Of a stretch of DNA of 12,519 nt, positions 1 through 6,171 are shown one piece after another (the stretch's first letter is position 1; each line of letters begins with the position of its first letter). The translations under genes were made by a program, and so were the position numbers. A model generated the notes under the pieces. That model made no database searches, had not been told where the DNA came from, and saw only the letters and a list, made by a program, of their open reading frames with translations. This DNA is from RGIG5675 sp050943435. Lineage in GTDB: Bacteria > Bacillota > Clostridia > Oscillospirales > Ruminococcaceae. The DNA lies in assembly GCA_050943435.1 (NCBI GenBank), contig JBMNPE010000044.1:1-12519 (forward strand), given 5' to 3'.

Positions 1-20
1 GAAAGGGACTGGAGGCTTAA
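1..20 (+). CDS. 3' end of an upstream gene (partial; possibly the transketolase N-terminal subunit)
   Basis: One reading frame ends with codons for K-G-L-E-A and a TAA at 18-20, three bases before the ATG of the transketolase C-terminal subunit. Split transketolases are normally encoded N-subunit first and C-subunit second, so this is probably the tail of the N-terminal (thiamine-diphosphate-binding) subunit. Only five codons are visible, so this rests on position alone. Confidence 0.3.
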
Positions 21-23
21 CAT

Positions 24-974
24 ATGGCTGACGTAAAGAAGATCGCTACCAGGGAGAGCTACGGCAACGCGCTGGCCGAACTCGGCGAGACTGCCAAGGA
101 TCTCATTGTCTTCGACGCTGACCTTTCAGGAGCCACGAAGACCGCTATATTCGCCAAGAAGTTCCCGGAGAGGTTCTTTGACTTCGGAATTGCCGAGGCC
201 AATATGATGGGTGCAGCTGCAGGCGTCGCAGCCACAGGGCTGTATGTCCCGTTTGCAAGCACATTCGCGATGTTCGCTTCCGGACGTGCCTTTGAGCAGG
301 TCAGGAACAGCATCGGATATCCGCACCTCAACGTAAAGATCGGCGCAACCCACGGGGGCGTATCCGTCGGCGAGGACGGCGCGACGCACCAGTGCATCGA
401 GGACTTTGCAACGATGAGGTCCATTCCGGGCATGACTGTCATGTGCCCTGCAGACGACACCGAGGCAAGGGCAATGGTGTTCGCCGCCTACAAGTACAAG
501 GGACCGGTCTACATGCGCTTCTGCAGGCTCGCAACTCCTGTCATCTACGATCCGAACGGATTCAGCTTCGAGATAGGCAAGGGCAGGGTGGTCCGCGACG
601 GCTCAGACGTCACGATCATTGCATGCGGGCTCGAGGTGAACGAGGCCATCCAGGCCGCCGATATGCTTTCTTCCGAAGGCATCAGCGCGGCAGTCATTGA
701 CATGAGCACTATAAAGCCCCTGGATGAGGAGCTTGTCGTTAAGTACGCAGAGAAGACCGGTGCGATAGTCACAGCGGAAGAGGCAAACATCATCGGAGGA
801 CTGGGATCTGCAGTCTGCGAGACAGTCTGCGCAAAGCACCCGGTTCCCGTGGAAAGGGTCGGAGTCAACGACACATTCGGCCATTCCGGAAAAGGCGCCG
901 AGCTGCTCGGCATCTTCGGGCTCACTGCTCCGCACATTGTTGACAGGGCAAAAGCCGCAATAGAGAGAAAATAA
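24..974 (+). CDS. Transketolase, C-terminal subunit (split transketolase)
   Basis: This is the pyrimidine-binding plus C-terminal half of a two-subunit transketolase, which moves two-carbon ketol units between sugar phosphates in the cytoplasmic non-oxidative pentose phosphate pathway. At 316 aa it has the usual length of the separate C-subunit. Visible features are the DFGIAEANM stretch, where Glu58 is expected to activate the thiamine diphosphate pyrimidine ring, then GATHGGVSVGEDGATHQ (about residues 107-123) and VYMRFCR, all typical of the Pyr domain. A C-terminal transketolase domain follows from about residue 190. The ATG at 24 has a good GGAGG ribosome site at 11-15. The N-subunit must be supplied in trans and is expected immediately upstream, outside the window. 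A 1-deoxyxylulose-5-phosphate synthase is the main look-alike, but that is a single long chain. Family assignment is confident. Confidence 0.93.
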   Translation: MADVKKIATRESYGNALAELGETAKDLIVFDADLSGATKTAIFAKKFPERFFDFGIAEANMMGAAAGVAATGLYVPFASTFAMFASGRAFEQVRNSIGYPHLNVKIGATHGGVSVGEDGATHQCIEDFATMRSIPGMTVMCPADDTEARAMVFAAYKYKGPVYMRFCRLATPVIYDPNGFSFEIGKGRVVRDGSDVTIIACGLEVNEAIQAADMLSSEGISAAVIDMSTIKPLDEELVVKYAEKTGAIVTAEEANIIGGLGSAVCETVCAKHPVPVERVGVNDTFGHSGKGAELLGIFGLTAPHIVDRAKAAIERK

Positions 975-989
975 GGCATTTTGACAGAT

Positions 990-1027
990 TTGGGCCTCCG
1001 AGGCTTCAGCCCGGGGGCCCAACTTTT
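990..1027 (+). terminator. Intrinsic terminator after the transketolase gene
   Basis: A long GC-rich hairpin: TTGGGCCTCC (990-999) pairs with GGGGGCCCAA (1013-1022) over 10 bp with one G-U pair. The stem continues with a G-C pair, a bulged A and GGC/GCC closing a TTCA loop. It is followed by CTTTTG. The stem is strong but the T-run is short, so termination may be partial. It lies in the 75-base gap between the transketolase stop and the radical SAM start at 1050. Confidence 0.75.
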
Positions 1028-1049
1028 GGGACGACTTTTAAGGGGCTGT

Positions 1050-2888
1050 ATGGATTATACTCTCGAAAAAATCCTGAGGTCGGTGCAGAAGCCGGCGAGA
1101 TACACCGGAGGCGAGGTCAACTCCATAGTCAAGAAGAAGGAGGACGTCAGCCTCAGAATAGCCTTCTGCTTTCCGGACACATACGAGATCGGCATGTCCC
1201 ATCTTGGAATGAAAATCCTATATGCGATTTTCAACAATGTGCCGGGAGTGTGGTGCGAGAGGTGCTTCGCGCCTCTTCCCGACATGAGGGACCAGCTGGT
1301 TTCCAACGGGATGAAGCTTTTCGGCCTTGAGAGCAGGGACCCGCTCGACCAGTTCGACGCCGTGGCATTCACACTGCAGTACGAGATGTCGTATACGACG
1401 ATACTCTACATGCTGGAACTCGGGGGAATTCCGCTCCTCGCTTCCGAGAGGAAGGAGGGGGACCCGTTCGTGTTTGCAGGAGGGCCGTGCACATGCAACC
1501 CTGAGCCCCTTGCCGATTTCTTCGACTTCTTCTCCCTCGGAGCAGGCGAGGAGATTTCCGTTGAGATCGCGGAATGCCTCAAGAAGGCCAAGAACAGGAA
1601 GGCCAGCAGGAAGATGACCCTCTACATGCTCTCCAGGATAAAGGGAGTGTATGTGCCCTCGAGATACAAGGTGGACTACAACGAGGACGGGACGGTGGCG
1701 TCAGTCACAGGCAACGGAGGAAAGCCTGCCCACGTGGAGCGCAGGATGCTGTACGATCTCGATTCCGCGTATTATCCCACAAAGGTAGTCGTCCCGCTCA
1801 TTGAAATAGTGCATGACAGGGCCACTGTGGAAGTGCTGCGCGGATGCATACACGGGTGCAGGTTCTGCCAGGCGGGATTTATATACAGGCCCATGAGGCC
1901 GAGAAAAGCCGACACAATCAACCGGCAGGCAAAGGAGCTCATAAAAAACACCGGGTATTCGGAAATATCCCTGTCATCTCTCTCCACGAGCGACCACCCG
2001 GAGCTCGGGAAGCTCCTCGACGAGCTCATATCCTGGACGGAGCCCCAGAAGATAAACCTGTCCCTTCCATCCCTCAGGATCGACAATTTCGACGATTCCA
2101 TAATCGAAAAGACGACCAGAGTGAGGAAGAGCGGGCTCACGTTTGCAGTCGAGGCAGGGACCCAGAGGCTGAGGGACGTCATCAACAAGAACGTGACCGA
2201 GGAGCAGGTCATGAGGACCTGCAGGACAGCCTTTTCCGAAGGGTACTCTTCCGTAAAGCTCTACTTCATGATAGGCCATCCCACTGAGACGGACGAGGAC
2301 GTGAAGGCAATCGCCGGGATAGCCCAGAGGGTAGTGGACCTCTACTACCAGAACGAGAACAGGAAAAAGGGCAGGGCTGTACAGGTCTCCTGCAGCGTTG
2401 CGTGCTTTGTGCCGAAGCCTTTCACCCCGTTCGAGTTCGTGCCGATGGATACTCTGGAGGAGTTCGAGCGCAAGCAGAAGCTTCTCCTGGGCTCGGTGAC
2501 ATCGAGAAAGATAAACATCAAGTACCACGATGCCAGGACCTCTGTAATAGAGGCTCTGCTCGCGAGGGGCGACCGAAGGCTCGGAAAGGTCATTCTCGAC
2601 GTCTACAGGGACGGAGGTGTTTTCGAGAGCTGGGACGAGGGATTTTCCTACGACAGGTGGATGAGAGCCCTTGAAAAAAACGGACTTGACCTCGGTTTCT
2701 ACACGTCCCGGAAAAGGAGCCTCGACGAGGTGTTCCCGTGGGACCACATTGACTGCGGAATAAGCAGGCAGTTCCTGATAAGGGAATATAAGAAGGCCCT
2801 CGAGGGGAAGACGACACCTTCCTGCACGGAAAAGTGCTCTGGATGCGGCATCGCCGCCAAATTGGGGAGGCCCTGCTTTGGAGACTGA
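1050..2888 (+). CDS. B12-binding-domain/radical SAM protein, TIGR03960-like
   Basis: A 612-aa radical SAM enzyme of unknown substrate. The N-terminal part (about residues 20-200) resembles the cobalamin-binding-like domain of this family, with IAFCFPDTYEIGMSHLG near its start. I see no DxHxxG cobalamin-ligating motif, so B12 binding is doubtful. The radical SAM core carries RGCIHGCRFCQAG; Cys266, Cys270 and Cys273 should ligate the 4Fe-4S cluster that cleaves S-adenosylmethionine. The VEAGTQRLRD and LYFMIGHPTETDED segments fit the TIM-barrel SAM-binding core. The C-terminus is Cys-rich (CTEKCSGCG), a possible second cluster site. I place the start at ATG 1050, preceded by AAGGGG at 1040-1045, because a longer reading from TTG 981 would translate the upstream terminator hairpin. 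The next gene, for its usual DUF2344 partner, overlaps it by 11 bases. Family is confident; reaction unknown. Confidence 0.88.
   Translation: MDYTLEKILRSVQKPARYTGGEVNSIVKKKEDVSLRIAFCFPDTYEIGMSHLGMKILYAIFNNVPGVWCERCFAPLPDMRDQLVSNGMKLFGLESRDPLDQFDAVAFTLQYEMSYTTILYMLELGGIPLLASERKEGDPFVFAGGPCTCNPEPLADFFDFFSLGAGEEISVEIAECLKKAKNRKASRKMTLYMLSRIKGVYVPSRYKVDYNEDGTVASVTGNGGKPAHVERRMLYDLDSAYYPTKVVVPLIEIVHDRATVEVLRGCIHGCRFCQAGFIYRPMRPRKADTINRQAKELIKNTGYSEISLSSLSTSDHPELGKLLDELISWTEPQKINLSLPSLRIDNFDDSIIEKTTRVRKSGLTFAVEAGTQRLRDVINKNVTEEQVMRTCRTAFSEGYSSVKLYFMIGHPTETDEDVKAIAGIAQRVVDLYYQNENRKKGRAVQVSCSVACFVPKPFTPFEFVPMDTLEEFERKQKLLLGSVTSRKINIKYHDARTSVIEALLARGDRRLGKVILDVYRDGGVFESWDEGFSYDRWMRALEKNGLDLGFYTSRKRSLDEVFPWDHIDCGISRQFLIREYKKALEGKTTPSCTEKCSGCGIAAKLGRPCFGD
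2864..2870 (+). promoter_or_regulatory. Ribosome binding site setting the TTG start of the DUF2344 gene
   Basis: GGGGAGG lies seven bases before TTG 2878, inside the end of the radical SAM gene. No ATG lies near enough to compete, so this site decides the start and implies coupled translation of the two proteins. Confidence 0.65.
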
Positions 2889-3537
2889 GAGACTTCACTT
2901 TGTAAAGCTGGGGCCGGCGTCCTACATCTCCCACCTGGACACATACAGGGCGATGATGAGGGCGATAATGAGGAGCGGCGTGAGGGTCTGGTTCACGGAG
3001 GGCTTCAATTCCCACATGTTCATATCGTTTCCCCTTCCGCTGCCGCTGGGAATCGAGAGCACGTGCGAAGTGTGCGACATAAAGCTGCTGGACGAATACG
3101 ACCACTATCTGGACCTCAAGATAAACCCCTTCCTGCCTAAGGGGATCGAGATATTCAATGTCACCACTCCCGTCATGAAGACCGCAGAGATAGCGAGTGC
3201 GAGGTACCTGATAGAGCTGGACGACCGCACGGTTCCGAGGGAGAAAATCTCGGAAGATCTCCTCTCGATGCTCTCTTCCGGGAGCATACCCATAAGGAAG
3301 AAGAGCAAGGCCGGCAGGGAAAAGTTGATAAATGCATCCGAAAAGATAAGCGCGTATTCCATTATCGACACCGAGGAAAAGGTTCTTCTCGAGATGACGT
3401 GCGACGCCGGGAGTTCTTCCAACCTCAACCCGGCAGCAGTCATATCGGAGCTCGAGGCGAGGCTGGGCAGGCAGCTGGACCACGTAAGGATAACGAGGAC
3501 CGGGATCATGACACGCGATATGGCCGAATTCGCCTGA
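2878..3537 (+). CDS. DUF2344 / TIGR03936 radical SAM-associated protein
   Basis: A 219-aa protein matching the DUF2344 (TIGR03936) family, which is nearly always encoded beside, or fused to, a TIGR03960 radical SAM protein; the molecular function is not known. The hallmark is at the N-terminus: RLHFVKLGPASYISHLD, then VWFTEGFNSHMFISF and LPLGIEST. These correspond to the family's F-x-K-x-G/F-L-SHLD, SEGFNPHP-x-ISF and PLG-x-ES blocks, with some drift (for example HM in place of HP). The C-terminal half (about residues 105-219) is poorly conserved. The start is TTG 2878, giving an 11-base overlap with the upstream gene. No Cys cluster or membrane segment is seen, so a cytoplasmic partner of the radical SAM enzyme is likely. 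It is separated from rplS by 246 bases. Confidence 0.85.
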   Translation: METERLHFVKLGPASYISHLDTYRAMMRAIMRSGVRVWFTEGFNSHMFISFPLPLPLGIESTCEVCDIKLLDEYDHYLDLKINPFLPKGIEIFNVTTPVMKTAEIASARYLIELDDRTVPREKISEDLLSMLSSGSIPIRKKSKAGREKLINASEKISAYSIIDTEEKVLLEMTCDAGSSSNLNPAAVISELEARLGRQLDHVRITRTGIMTRDMAEFA

Positions 3538-3659
3538 AAACAGGGATTTTTTAGGCGGGATGCATGAGCTTGTTCATCCGGCTGGGGGACACCGGTAGAG
3601 GACATGGCGGAATCATGAAAAAAACGCCGGATATTCGCAAAATTCAGGCAATTCCAGCC

Positions 3660-3688
3660 TTGCACAGCAGTTTCATTTGTGTTAATAT
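3660..3688 (+). promoter_or_regulatory. Promoter of the rplS-lepB-rbgA-rnhB cluster
   Basis: TTGCAC (3660-3665), a 17-base spacer and TAATAT (3683-3688) form a good sigma-A/sigma-70-type promoter. Transcription should begin near 3694-3696, giving an untranslated leader of about 90 bases ahead of rplS. The bases before it (3538-3659) hold no gene or strong hairpin that I can support. Confidence 0.7.
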
Positions 3689-3694
3689 CTAATT

Positions 3695-3783
3695 CGCTGT
3701 TCTGTGCCAGGGGTCAGGGGCACAGGCTGAGATGAATACGACAGGGCCGGATATCCGGCTGTCTCTGATATTGGAGGATAGAG
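3695..3783 (+). promoter_or_regulatory. Structured 5' leader of rplS, candidate L19 leader
   Basis: The predicted leader contains two hairpins. The first is CTGTGCC (3702-3708) pairing with GGCACAG (3719-3725) around a 10-base purine-rich loop. The second is GCCGG (3746-3750) with CCGGC (3755-3759) around ATAT, lengthened by GACA (3740-3743) with TGTC (3760-3763) across a two-base GG bulge. The rplS ribosome site GGAGG (3773-3777) follows directly. Bacillota are known to carry an L19 autoregulatory leader upstream of rplS, so feedback by free L19 is plausible. I cannot align this to the known consensus, so the specific identity is inference. Confidence 0.5.
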
Positions 3784-4131
3784 ATGGACGCAGTTAAAAT
3801 GATGACAAAGGATTGCATCCGCGAAGATATGCCGGAGTTCTCTATCGGCGATACTGTCCGAGTGAGCGTCCGCATCAAGGAAGGCGAGCACCAGAGGATC
3901 CAGATGTACGAAGGCACTGTGATCGCCCGCCAGCACGGAGGAGTAAACGAAACGTTTACGGTGAGAAGGATATCCTACGGCGTGGGAGTCGAGAGGATCT
4001 TCCCGATCAATTCACCCAACGTGGAAAAGGTCGAGGTAGTAAGGCACGGCAGAGTGAGAAGGGCCAAGCTGTATTACCTGAGAGACAGGTCGGGCAAATC
4101 TGCGAGAGTCAAGGAAATCTTCACAAAGTGA
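3784..4131 (+). CDS. rplS: 50S ribosomal protein L19
   Basis: A 115-aa protein of normal length for bacterial L19, which lies at the 30S-50S interface of the large ribosomal subunit. Diagnostic segments are FSIGDTVRVSVRIKEGEHQRIQ, EGTVIARQHGGVNETFTVRRIS, GVGVERIFPINSPNVEKVEV and the basic tail RRAKLYYLRDRSGKSARVKE. ATG 3784 has a strong GGAGG six bases upstream. Codon use differs from its neighbours in the way expected of a highly expressed gene: 8 of 9 Ile codons are ATC, whereas ATA is common elsewhere. It heads a cluster with lepB, rbgA and rnhB, a common order in Bacillota. Confidence 0.97.
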   Translation: MDAVKMMTKDCIREDMPEFSIGDTVRVSVRIKEGEHQRIQMYEGTVIARQHGGVNETFTVRRISYGVGVERIFPINSPNVEKVEVVRHGRVRRAKLYYLRDRSGKSARVKEIFTK

Positions 4132-4137
4132 CAATAC

Positions 4138-4166
4138 GGCGGGTCCGAAAGGATCCGCCTTTCTGT
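4138..4166 (+). terminator. Attenuating hairpin between rplS and lepB
   Basis: GGCGGGTCC (4138-4146) pairs with GGATCCGCC (4151-4159) over 9 bp (one G-U) around a GAAA tetraloop, followed by TTTCTGTT. The T-run is interrupted, so partial termination is likely. That would let abundant L19 mRNA be made while lepB, rbgA and rnhB receive less transcript. Confidence 0.65.
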
Positions 4167-4178
4167 TAGGCGTACAAA

Positions 4179-4715
4179 ATGGAAAACGGCGGAAAAGTAC
4201 ATAAAGGCTGGATGAGTGCAGCAGACTGGCTGGAATCCATAGCTGCCGCACTCGCCGTGATGGTCGTCATCTTCACTTTTGTTGCAAAGGTCTATATGGT
4301 GAGGGAGACTTCCATGTATCCGACACTCGAGGACGGCGAGAGGGTGCTGGCCGTTGACTGCTACGGCAGTCCGGAGGCCGGCGACATAGTCATATTCGAA
4401 AGCGAGACCCTCGACGAATCGCTGATAAAGAGGGTAATAGCCGTCGCGGGAGATACTGTAGACATAGACGAGGACGGAAACCTCTATGTCAACGGGGTTT
4501 TGAGCGAATACCGGGGAAGCACCCCGGACAATGTCCGCGGCGACGTGGAATTTCCGCTTGTGGTTCCGGAAGGAAAGATATTCGTCATGGGGGACAACAG
4601 GTCTGTTTCACTCGACAGCAGGTTCGAGAGGGTCGGACTTGTAGACGTAAGGGACGTCACTGCAGTTGCAAAGGCAGTGATTTTCCCGTTCTCCCGCGTT
4701 AGAAAAGCTGACTGA
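4179..4715 (+). CDS. lepB: Signal peptidase I
   Basis: A 178-aa type I signal peptidase of the short Gram-positive type. It is anchored in the cytoplasmic membrane and removes signal peptides from exported proteins on the outer face. One N-terminal membrane segment (about residues 20-39) is followed by the catalytic domain outside the cell. The Ser/Lys dyad is Ser45 in the ETSMYPTL box and Lys84 in LIKRVIAVAGD. The late conserved box reads GDNRSVSLDSR. All expected boxes are present, so it should be active. ATG 4179 has only a weak ribosome site (TAGGCG), consistent with low expression. An internal ATG at 4212 is a less likely start because AAAGG sits too close to it. It lies just past the attenuator hairpin and ends one base before rbgA. 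Confidence 0.95.
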   Translation: MENGGKVHKGWMSAADWLESIAAALAVMVVIFTFVAKVYMVRETSMYPTLEDGERVLAVDCYGSPEAGDIVIFESETLDESLIKRVIAVAGDTVDIDEDGNLYVNGVLSEYRGSTPDNVRGDVEFPLVVPEGKIFVMGDNRSVSLDSRFERVGLVDVRDVTAVAKAVIFPFSRVRKAD

Positions 4716-4716
4716 G

Positions 4717-5559
4717 ATGGCTTCCGGCAGGAGCAGAAAACCCGGATATGCCGGGCACATGGCGAAGGCCGCAGGAGGCCTGGGAGATGCCGCCCGCAGG
4801 GTGGACGTCATCCTTGTCATGCTCGACGCCAGGGCACCCGGAGTGTGCTTCGAGCCATTCGCCGGCCTCGGGACCCTTTCCCAGAGGAAAAGCAGCACGC
4901 TTATAATGCTCGGAAGGGATGACCTTGCCGATCCCGAAGCCACTGCAAAGTGGCTCGAAAAGTTCAGAAATGACGGATATGCCGCCGTCTCTGTCAATTC
5001 GAAGGACAGAGGGTCGGTGAAATCTGCCCTCAGGACCGCTGTAGCACTGAGAGCTCCTTCCAGGAAAAAAATCTATTCTCCGAGGGCCATGCTGCTCGGG
5101 GTCCCGAATACTGGGAAATCCACATTTATCAATACGGCAGCGGGGTCCAGAAAGGCCAGGGTCGCCGACACCGCAGGCGTGACGAGGGGAGAGCAGTGGG
5201 TATCTGCAGACGGCATCGAGCTTCTCGACATGCCCGGAATCCTGGACCCCGGGAAGGTCGGGCCGGAAAGCACTCTGCTTCTCGGCTGCATCGGAGCGTT
5301 CAGCGACGCAGACCTCGATGCCGGGGAGGCCGCAAACCTGATATTTGAAAAGACCGGCACTGAGAGGTTTCTCAGTGCATATGGCATAAGCCCGGAAGGG
5401 ATAGAGGACTGTGCCGGTGCCATTGAAGCCCTGGCAGAGAGGAACGGTATGATTCTGCGCGGAGGAGAACCCGATGTGGAGAGGGCCGCACTCACCGCAG
5501 TGAGGGACTACAGAAAGCTCAGGTTCGGGAGGATTTCCCTGGAGGAGCCGGATGACTGA
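4717..5559 (+). CDS. rbgA: RbgA/YlqF-like ribosome biogenesis GTPase with a divergent G4 motif
   Basis: A 280-aa circularly permuted GTPase, close in length to Bacillus RbgA, a late 50S-subunit assembly factor. The N-terminus keeps GHMAKA with His14, equivalent to the catalytic His in RbgA, although the usual Pro before Gly is Ala. Permuted motif order is present: a G4 position at about 66-69, a G5-like SK (VNSKD, 95-96), Walker A GVPNTGKST (128-136), G2 GVT (154-156) and G3 DMPG (171-174; usually DTPG). At G4 the usual NKxD reads GRDD, so the guanine-recognising Asn and Lys are both replaced and only the Asp remains. The usual DARIPxSSRNP region is also altered to DARAPGVCFEP. The gene begins one base after the lepB stop, without a clear ribosome site, implying coupling. 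Position between rplS-lepB and rnhB supports orthology; exact biochemical behaviour is uncertain. Confidence 0.82.
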   Translation: MASGRSRKPGYAGHMAKAAGGLGDAARRVDVILVMLDARAPGVCFEPFAGLGTLSQRKSSTLIMLGRDDLADPEATAKWLEKFRNDGYAAVSVNSKDRGSVKSALRTAVALRAPSRKKIYSPRAMLLGVPNTGKSTFINTAAGSRKARVADTAGVTRGEQWVSADGIELLDMPGILDPGKVGPESTLLLGCIGAFSDADLDAGEAANLIFEKTGTERFLSAYGISPEGIEDCAGAIEALAERNGMILRGGEPDVERAALTAVRDYRKLRFGRISLEEPDD

Positions 5560-6157
5560 CGCGGGAGAACTCAGGAGATTCGAGCTGGAGCTCGCGGGAG
5601 GAGCAGGCCCTGTCTGCGGGGTCGACGAAGCCGGAAGGGGGCCTCTAGCAGGGCCGGTGTGCTGCGCAGCCGTTGTCTTCGGAAACAGGCCCGTCCCCGA
5701 CGGAATCAACGATTCAAAAAAGCTGTCCCCGAAAAAGCGCCTGGAGCTGTACGGCAGGATACTGGAAGCGGCCGATTCCTGCGCTGTAGTCTTTGTTTGG
5801 CCCGAAACAATAGATGAAATCAACATCCTGGAAGCTACGATGGCCGGGATGAGGGAAGCCGTTATGAAGCTCACTGTAAAGCCCGGAATAGTCCTTATAG
5901 ACGGAAACAGGGATCCAGGAATACCGGGAATCCCATCCAGGACCGTCACAGGAGGGGACGCAAAGGCCGCCTCCATAGCTGCCGCCTCTATACTTGCAAA
6001 GGTCACGAGGGACAGGCTGATGGACGGGTATGCCCTGGAATTTCCCGGATATGCCTTTGAGAGGAACAAGGGATACGGGACCAGGGAGCACTATGCCGCG
6101 ATAAAAGAAAAAGGGATCTCCCCGATACACAGGAGATCCTTTCTCAAAAATATCTGA
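5552..6157 (+). CDS. rnhB: Ribonuclease HII
   Basis: A 201-aa type 2 RNase H, which cuts RNA in RNA-DNA hybrids and removes single ribonucleotides misincorporated in DNA. The four metal-binding acidic residues are visible: Asp25 and Glu26 in VCGVDEAGRGPLAGP, Asp117 in LIDGN and Asp136 in GGDAKA. Other family blocks are NDSKKLSPKKR, ASIAAASILAKVTRDRLM, NKGYGTREHY and the C-terminal HRRSF. Length is normal. ATG 5552 overlaps the end of rbgA by 8 bases and follows GGAGGAG (5541-5547), so the two are co-translated. Its last codons also form a hairpin that can act as terminator, chiefly for the convergent minus-strand gene. A YraN-type gene that often follows rnhB in Bacillota is not present here. 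Confidence 0.96.
   Translation: MTDAGELRRFELELAGGAGPVCGVDEAGRGPLAGPVCCAAVVFGNRPVPDGINDSKKLSPKKRLELYGRILEAADSCAVVFVWPETIDEINILEATMAGMREAVMKLTVKPGIVLIDGNRDPGIPGIPSRTVTGGDAKAASIAAASILAKVTRDRLMDGYALEFPGYAFERNKGYGTREHYAAIKEKGISPIHRRSFLKNI
6103..6142 (-). terminator. Terminator of the minus-strand gene, embedded in the 3' end of rnhB
   Basis: Read on the minus strand, GGATCTCC and GGAGATCC form an 8-bp stem with a 10-base loop, followed by CTTTTTCTTTT, a canonical intrinsic terminator about 30 bases past the stop of the minus-strand gene. On the plus strand the same stem (6114-6121 with 6132-6139) is followed by TTTCTC, so weak bidirectional action is possible. The bases encode the last residues of RNase HII. 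Confidence 0.75.
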
Positions 6158-6171
6158 CAGTCCTAAGCTGC

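Noticed and set aside
981..986. A perfect TTGACA -35 box after the transketolase stop
   Set aside because: No -10-like hexamer lies 16-18 bases downstream; that position is within the GC-rich terminator stem.
981..1049. An upstream in-frame TTG at 981 that would lengthen the radical SAM protein by 23 residues
   Set aside because: The added segment would be the terminator hairpin in translation, has no ribosome site, and does not resemble the family. ATG 1050 has AAGGGG just upstream.
3538..3659. A possible small RNA or short gene between the DUF2344 gene and the rplS promoter
   Set aside because: No credible short reading frame with a ribosome site, no tRNA fold and no strong hairpin could be found in this AT-richer stretch.
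4699..6069. A 456-codon open frame on the minus strand opposite rbgA and rnhB
   Set aside because: Its translation shows no domain or motif, and it lies entirely opposite two well-supported genes. It is a by-product of codon composition.
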